Shown here one piece after another: positions 6,692 to 10,055 of a stretch of DNA of 10,055 bases. The DNA comes from Blastocatellia bacterium (GTDB taxonomy: Bacteria > Acidobacteriota > Blastocatellia > Pyrinomonadales > Pyrinomonadaceae). The stretch is from NCBI GenBank assembly GCA_003175865.1, contig PSRF01000263.1:1-10055 (forward strand). The letters run 5' to 3'. The notes under the pieces are model-generated. The model was given only the letters and a program-made list of their open reading frames with translations. It was not told the DNA's origin and did no database searches. Positions within the stretch are counted from its first letter, which is position 1, and each line of letters begins with the position of its first letter. The translations under genes were made by a program, and so were the position numbers.

Positions 6692-7639
6692 CTATTTCCC
6701 ACTACACTTATGGTATTCGAAGAAGTCATGAGCCTGCTTTGCGGCCGCTTCCGACGGAAAATCGAGATTAATTGCTCGCAGCGGAAAATCGCCGTTCATT
6801 TGGTCGAACATGGGCTTCCGGTAGCCCTGTCTGCGCAATGTGAAGTTGCTGGAAGCTTTAGAACTCAGCTGCACGGTCCAGCGATCCGAGACATGATCAA
6901 CAGTAACTTCTCCGATCGTGACGAAGGGAATCGTTGTATCCTCTACCCCGCTGTCGCCATAATCCAAGTGTACAACAACGGCTGAGTCCACCACCTTGAT
7001 AGCACCGGCGTTTCCACGGTTATAAACCTCCCAAGTGTTTATCCATTCAAGCGCGGCAGCGTTTCGCTTGTCTCCGCAGGTGCTTGGCTGCAATCCTGAC
7101 GTGCCTCCTCCACAGTCGACGGCTTGGGTCCAGACAACATGGCACCCCGTACGGATACACCCAGACATAGCGGCCCGCGCAGCCTCGTCTTCCGTGTCTT
7201 TTCCCAAGGCCTCTCCATAGGCCCAGTTTTCCAACTTACCGTCATTATTGATCGCCAATGCCACCCATACCGTCCTGCCGTCTGCTTGGCAAACCTGATA
7301 CTGCCCGCCGTCCGCAGTCCCGCACCATTCCGGACGATGGGAACTCGCAACGCAGGCGTCGTGCGACTTGATCGCTGCTGTCTGTTCAACTGAGTAGACC
7401 GCGGCGCCCCACGCGCCATCGCCACCAAAATCACTGAGTCCGAGCTTCGAAAAGGAGAACGCAACATACATAGGATGAGCGTTAACAGGTTTCTGTTTTT
7501 TGGCGCCAGCCGACTCTCCTCCACCCGCACTTTCCGCGTGGCGTTTCCGCGTCGATTGACTGCTCACCGATCCGGCAGAAAGCAGTGAAAACACAAAGAC
7601 TAGAATTAGAACGCTTGAGAAAGGGGATACGAGTCGCAT
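6692..7639 (-). CDS. exported DUF4189-like cysteine-rich protein
   Basis: A 315-residue protein with a signal peptide (hydrophobic core 8-22, cut at about 22-28), followed by a low-complexity basic and glycine linker (30-52). The middle domain (about 74-178) begins GDGAWGAAVYS, has a TVWVALAINNDGKLENWAYG strand pair, and ends GCIRTGCHVVWTQAVDCGG. This WGAxxYS ... GCxVV ... xCG plan resembles DUF4189, a small secreted domain of unknown function. A further 130 residues (about 190-315) contain beta-rich segments and are not part of DUF4189. Eight cysteines (96, 106, 117, 161, 166, 176, 188, 312) suit disulfides in the periplasm. AAGGAG lies six bases before the ATG. The CHAT gene lies 217 bp upstream on the same strand. 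No enzymatic role is evident. The domain call is moderate; export is well supported. Confidence 0.8.
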   Translation of the reverse strand: MRLVSPFSSVLILVFVFSLLSAGSVSSQSTRKRHAESAGGGESAGAKKQKPVNAHPMYVAFSFSKLGLSDFGGDGAWGAAVYSVEQTAAIKSHDACVASSHRPEWCGTADGGQYQVCQADGRTVWVALAINNDGKLENWAYGEALGKDTEDEAARAAMSGCIRTGCHVVWTQAVDCGGGTSGLQPSTCGDKRNAAALEWINTWEVYNRGNAGAIKVVDSAVVVHLDYGDSGVEDTTIPFVTIGEVTVDHVSDRWTVQLSSKASSNFTLRRQGYRKPMFDQMNGDFPLRAINLDFPSEAAAKQAHDFFEYHKCSGK

Positions 7640-7856
7640 AGATAACTCCTTTTGGAAAATTCAAAAGAGGGGGTACCATTTGAAATCAACTTCACACTTC
7701 GAAGAACTTAGTTAACCGCGCTGCGAAGAGGTCTACCGATGAGTTCGGTTAGAATCAATATCGTAGCGACATTAATCGTTGGATTGGAGCGTTAGGAATT
7801 ATTACTCGTGTTTTCCAGATACAATTGGACCAGAGCCACAACTTAGAATTTCGCAC
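7640..7856. other. 217-bp spacer between the CHAT and DUF4189-like genes
   Basis: This spacer separates two same-strand genes. Apart from the ribosome site of the DUF4189-like gene, I see no ORF and no strong terminator. A 5-bp stem with a 5-base loop (7735-7749) has no T-run on either strand. On the minus strand, TTGATT lies upstream of an A/T-rich stretch near the gene start, but no convincing -10 sits at the right distance. The gap is long for a tight operon, so the second gene may have its own promoter. Confidence 0.5.
7646..7651 (-). promoter_or_regulatory. ribosome binding site (AAGGAG) of the DUF4189-like gene
   Basis: AAGGAG on the minus strand, six bases before the ATG at 7639. It confirms the start that retains the signal peptide. 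Confidence 0.75.
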
Positions 7857-10055
7857 TTAACGCCACTCGCCCTGTAAGGTGAACGCAGCCCAGTAAAACG
7901 GTGCGCTGTACTCCTTGTCTTTCATCATTGAGACCTGTGCCTCTTGTAACGCCTTGGCTGGTCGTAATCGCTGTTTCAGCATCCCGCGATAAAAGCGCAC
8001 CATCAGCTCTGCCGTCGCCTCATCATTGACACTCCATAAGCTGACTACCACGCGCGGTGATCCTGCATACATGAAAGCTCGTGTGAGCCCGATCAATCCT
8101 TCGCCCTTGACGTCCTTTCCCAGACCTGTCTGACATGCTGAGAGCACTACCACTTCGGCCGGCAACTTCAGATTGAACACCTCATGCGCTCGCAGGAAGC
8201 CGTCCAACGGCTCGCCTTTTTCATTAACCATCGAAAGGACAAGGCCGGAAAGTTCCGGGTGGTAACTATCAAGAAAACCATGAGTCGCGATATGCACGTA
8301 CCTGTAACGGCTCATCTCGGGGTTCATAATGGTTGCTCTGCTCGCCGCGAAATCGAGCGCTTCCATTTTCTCTTGCGGCTGAACGAGTGCTGCAATCTGT
8401 TCGGCTTCACGCCGAGTGAAAGGCAGTCGATGAATGACAAATCCGTCGCGTGAGACATTAGTCTCGCCGGCTGCCTCTCTTAATTGCTCAACAGCGAGTC
8501 CCGGATCGCGTGAGTCCTCTCGCGAGGCTTGTGATGCAGGCGTCAACTTAGCCATTGTCGCAGTGGTCTTGGTCAACCGTTCATCGGTCCGGGAAAAAAC
8601 AGGATCAGCCAACACTGCAATGGCTTTGCTCGCCACTTCGCGTCCCTGCACATCGCGACGAAGCACTGCCAGAGTCGAAGCCGACGGAAGGCTAACGATC
8701 TCATGTTCTGCAATAAGTGGCGGTGCGGTTCCTCGACTCCTAGTTGAAAGCGGTTTCGGCAGCGCGCTGAAGGGGATAAACTGCAATATACCGTCAGCAA
8801 TGATGACCAGCCGCTTGCGTCTGAGCTGTGAAGCGACCGGGGAAAGTAGCATTCGGCTCAACTCTTGCGGTGTTGCGGTATCCAGCGTTGGCTGATGCTT
8901 CTGCTCCGATTGTCCTAATCCGACGCTGCGTTTCTCATTGGTGGCGAACTGCTCACCAGGCAGTTGTGTTCTGGAAAAGAGGTTATAGACCCTACGTGCT
9001 ACTTGTTGGATGTCCTCACGTTTAGGCAATGCATAACTGGTTAGCGAAGAGGAAGTGACAGCCCACAAGTAACTCTGATCTTCGCCTAGCGAGTACTCTA
9101 AGAGCAGTGTATCAGGATCGAGTACCTGTTGAATTTGCGTCAACGTGAGCGGCTGAGGTTGGGTCAATGCAGCGTAGCGAGGACTGGTTTGACGGATCGC
9201 TGCTTCAACTTGCTGGAACTCGGCAGTCAAATCCTCGATCTCTTTATCGATTGCCTCTTCCTCGGCAGCAGTATGCTCCCCGCCAAGCAAGTCTATCTTG
9301 TCCTTGGCTTTCGCATTGAGCTGCTTCTGCAAGGAGCGCTCGCGTTCGAGCAGCTTCGGATCTACACCCTCGCGAATGTCTGCCCCAGCCTCGGCTAGTG
9401 TTTCGAGTAGTGCGCGAGCGCGTGCCCGTTCGCTGGACTGCAATGCAAGTGAATCGAGCCCATCCTGTGGGTGTAATTTGTGAAGACGCATCAGGACGCC
9501 AATATAGAACTCGTAGTAATCCTGGACGCTGGCAAAGTAGACGGATCGTAACTCTTGATTGGAGTAGCCGGCGCGAAGAGCCTCGACGATCGAGAGAGTA
9601 GATTCGATGAAGCGGCGAGCGTCTGGCAAATTGTTGCGGTCACGTTCAACGTGGGCCATATGGTAGAGAGTTTCGGCTACGTAAGGGCGATCACCTACCG
9701 CTCTCGTGAGTGGCAGCGATTGGTTGAAGAACTCCAGGGCCTTCTGCGGATCGCCTAGCTCTTCGTAGGCAACCCCGATGTTGTTGAGAGTGCGAGCCTC
9801 ACCCGGGCGATCACCGATCTCTCGACTGATTGGTAGCGCTTGATTGAAAAACTCTAAGGCTTTGTGCTGGTCGCCCAGGTTCCCATAGACAAGGCCGATG
9901 TTGCCCAGCGTGGTAGCCTCACCGAGACGATTACCCATGGCTCTCTTAATAGGTAGCGCTTCGTTATAGAACTCCAACGCCTTCTGATACTCCGCCAGAT
10001 CCGCGTAGACATTGGCGATATTGTTAAGCGTGTTAGCCTCGACCCGACGATCACC
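7857..10055 (-). CDS. TPR-CHAT caspase-like protease, 5' end beyond the window
   Basis: 732 residues are visible; the frame runs off the right edge, so the N-terminus is missing. Residues 1-160 are four tandem 40-residue tetratricopeptide repeats (NNIGVAYEELGDPQKALEFF type). Next comes the linker helix ALQSSERARARALLETLAEAG, typical of this family, then a predicted coiled coil (about 235-290, QKQLNAKAKDKIDLL... to EFQQVEAAIRQT). The CHAT (caspase HetF-associated with TPRs) domain spans about 305-732. It starts at DPDTLLLEYSLGEDQSYLWA and holds the catalytic dyad in VHIATHGF (H592, codon 8280-8282) and VVLSACQTG (C641, codon 8133-8135). It closes with GEGLIGLTRAFMYAGSPRVV and FYWAAFTLQGEWR. 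Both catalytic residues are present, so a cysteine endopeptidase is likely. Family members act as proteases in signalling or defence, but many sit in no known system; the partner and substrate here are unknown. Confidence 0.93.
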   Translation of the reverse strand, partial: GDRRVEANTLNNIANVYADLAEYQKALEFYNEALPIKRAMGNRLGEATTLGNIGLVYGNLGDQHKALEFFNQALPISREIGDRPGEARTLNNIGVAYEELGDPQKALEFFNQSLPLTRAVGDRPYVAETLYHMAHVERDRNNLPDARRFIESTLSIVEALRAGYSNQELRSVYFASVQDYYEFYIGVLMRLHKLHPQDGLDSLALQSSERARARALLETLAEAGADIREGVDPKLLERERSLQKQLNAKAKDKIDLLGGEHTAAEEEAIDKEIEDLTAEFQQVEAAIRQTSPRYAALTQPQPLTLTQIQQVLDPDTLLLEYSLGEDQSYLWAVTSSSLTSYALPKREDIQQVARRVYNLFSRTQLPGEQFATNEKRSVGLGQSEQKHQPTLDTATPQELSRMLLSPVASQLRRKRLVIIADGILQFIPFSALPKPLSTRSRGTAPPLIAEHEIVSLPSASTLAVLRRDVQGREVASKAIAVLADPVFSRTDERLTKTTATMAKLTPASQASREDSRDPGLAVEQLREAAGETNVSRDGFVIHRLPFTRREAEQIAALVQPQEKMEALDFAASRATIMNPEMSRYRYVHIATHGFLDSYHPELSGLVLSMVNEKGEPLDGFLRAHEVFNLKLPAEVVVLSACQTGLGKDVKGEGLIGLTRAFMYAGSPRVVVSLWSVNDEATAELMVRFYRGMLKQRLRPAKALQEAQVSMMKDKEYSAPFYWAAFTLQGEWR
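9576..10055 (-). repeat. four in-frame 120-bp repeats encoding TPR units
   Basis: The CHAT gene's TPRs repeat every 120 bp (40 codons), at about 10055-9936, 9935-9816, 9815-9696 and 9695-9576. Each begins G-[DN]-R and shares the core TLxNIGxxYxxLGDxxKALEFF; the fourth is more diverged (TLYHMAHVERDRNNLPDARRF). More copies probably continue past the window edge. Near-identical units allow copy-number change by recombination and can cause assembly errors. Confidence 0.85.

Noticed and set aside
6620..6720. Plus-strand reading GNKGLQDWQYEVLSLTARLRYF
   Set aside because: It looked protein-like at first, but it runs antisense across the end of the DUF4189-like gene and stops soon after. It has no start and no family resemblance.
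7039..7530. 163-codon minus-strand frame inside the DUF4189-like gene
   Set aside because: It is the same strand in another frame; the DUF4189-like frame has the signal peptide, ribosome site and ordered cysteines.
7735..7749. Small hairpin ACCGA-TGAGT-TCGGT in the CHAT/DUF4189-like spacer
   Set aside because: The stem is only 5 bp with no T-run, and such stems are common by chance.
8434..8895. 153-codon plus-strand frame antisense to the CHAT gene
   Set aside because: It is a serine/alanine-rich shadow of the CHAT coding sequence with no features of its own.
1..10055. CRISPR arrays, tRNA or rRNA genes, and intact insertion sequences
   Set aside because: I saw no spaced short repeats, no tRNA arms, no rRNA-like stretches and no transposase. 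The only regular repeat is the 120-bp coding TPR period.

Overview
The window is bacterial chromosomal DNA of moderate GC with loosely packed genes. Several features suggest a soil-type Acidobacteriota lineage: a TPR-CHAT protein with 40-residue GDR-type repeats, a cytoplasmic-membrane GT39 glycosyltransferase, a secreted YtcJ-like amidohydrolase, and non-ATG or weak ribosome-site starts. That taxonomic guess rests on resemblance remembered for these families and is not proven by anything in the window.

Layout from left to right: 248-1801 (minus) is an intact GT39-type membrane glycosyltransferase. 1802-2634 has no convincing intact gene; it holds two doubtful short frames and, on the minus strand at about 2253-2460, the wreck of an ATP-dependent DNA ligase. 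2635-4083 (plus) is an APC-superfamily permease closest in its motifs to the polyamine/LAT-like PHS group. It converges on, and overlaps by 9 bp, a secreted amidohydrolase of the YtcJ-like family 3 at 4075-5790 (minus). 5791-6691 holds a possible 54-residue ORF overlapping the amidohydrolase start, a plus-strand 98-residue fragment (6069-6365), and a minus-strand tyrosine recombinase relic (about 6411-6640). 6692-7639 (minus) is an exported cysteine-rich DUF4189-like protein. 7857-10055 (minus) is a TPR-CHAT caspase-like protein whose N-terminus lies outside the window.

Five genes look functional. The CHAT gene and the DUF4189-like gene share a strand and could be linked, but a 217-bp gap separates them. 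The permease and amidohydrolase are convergent, so any link would be metabolic and not operonic.

The most informative content lies between genes. Reading all frames of the gene-poor gaps shows frameshifted remains of a DNA ligase and an integrase, plus a C-terminal shred of a probable accessory-element protein. These gaps therefore look like sites of former mobile or accessory DNA. I found no intact novel system, CRISPR array, tRNA or rRNA.
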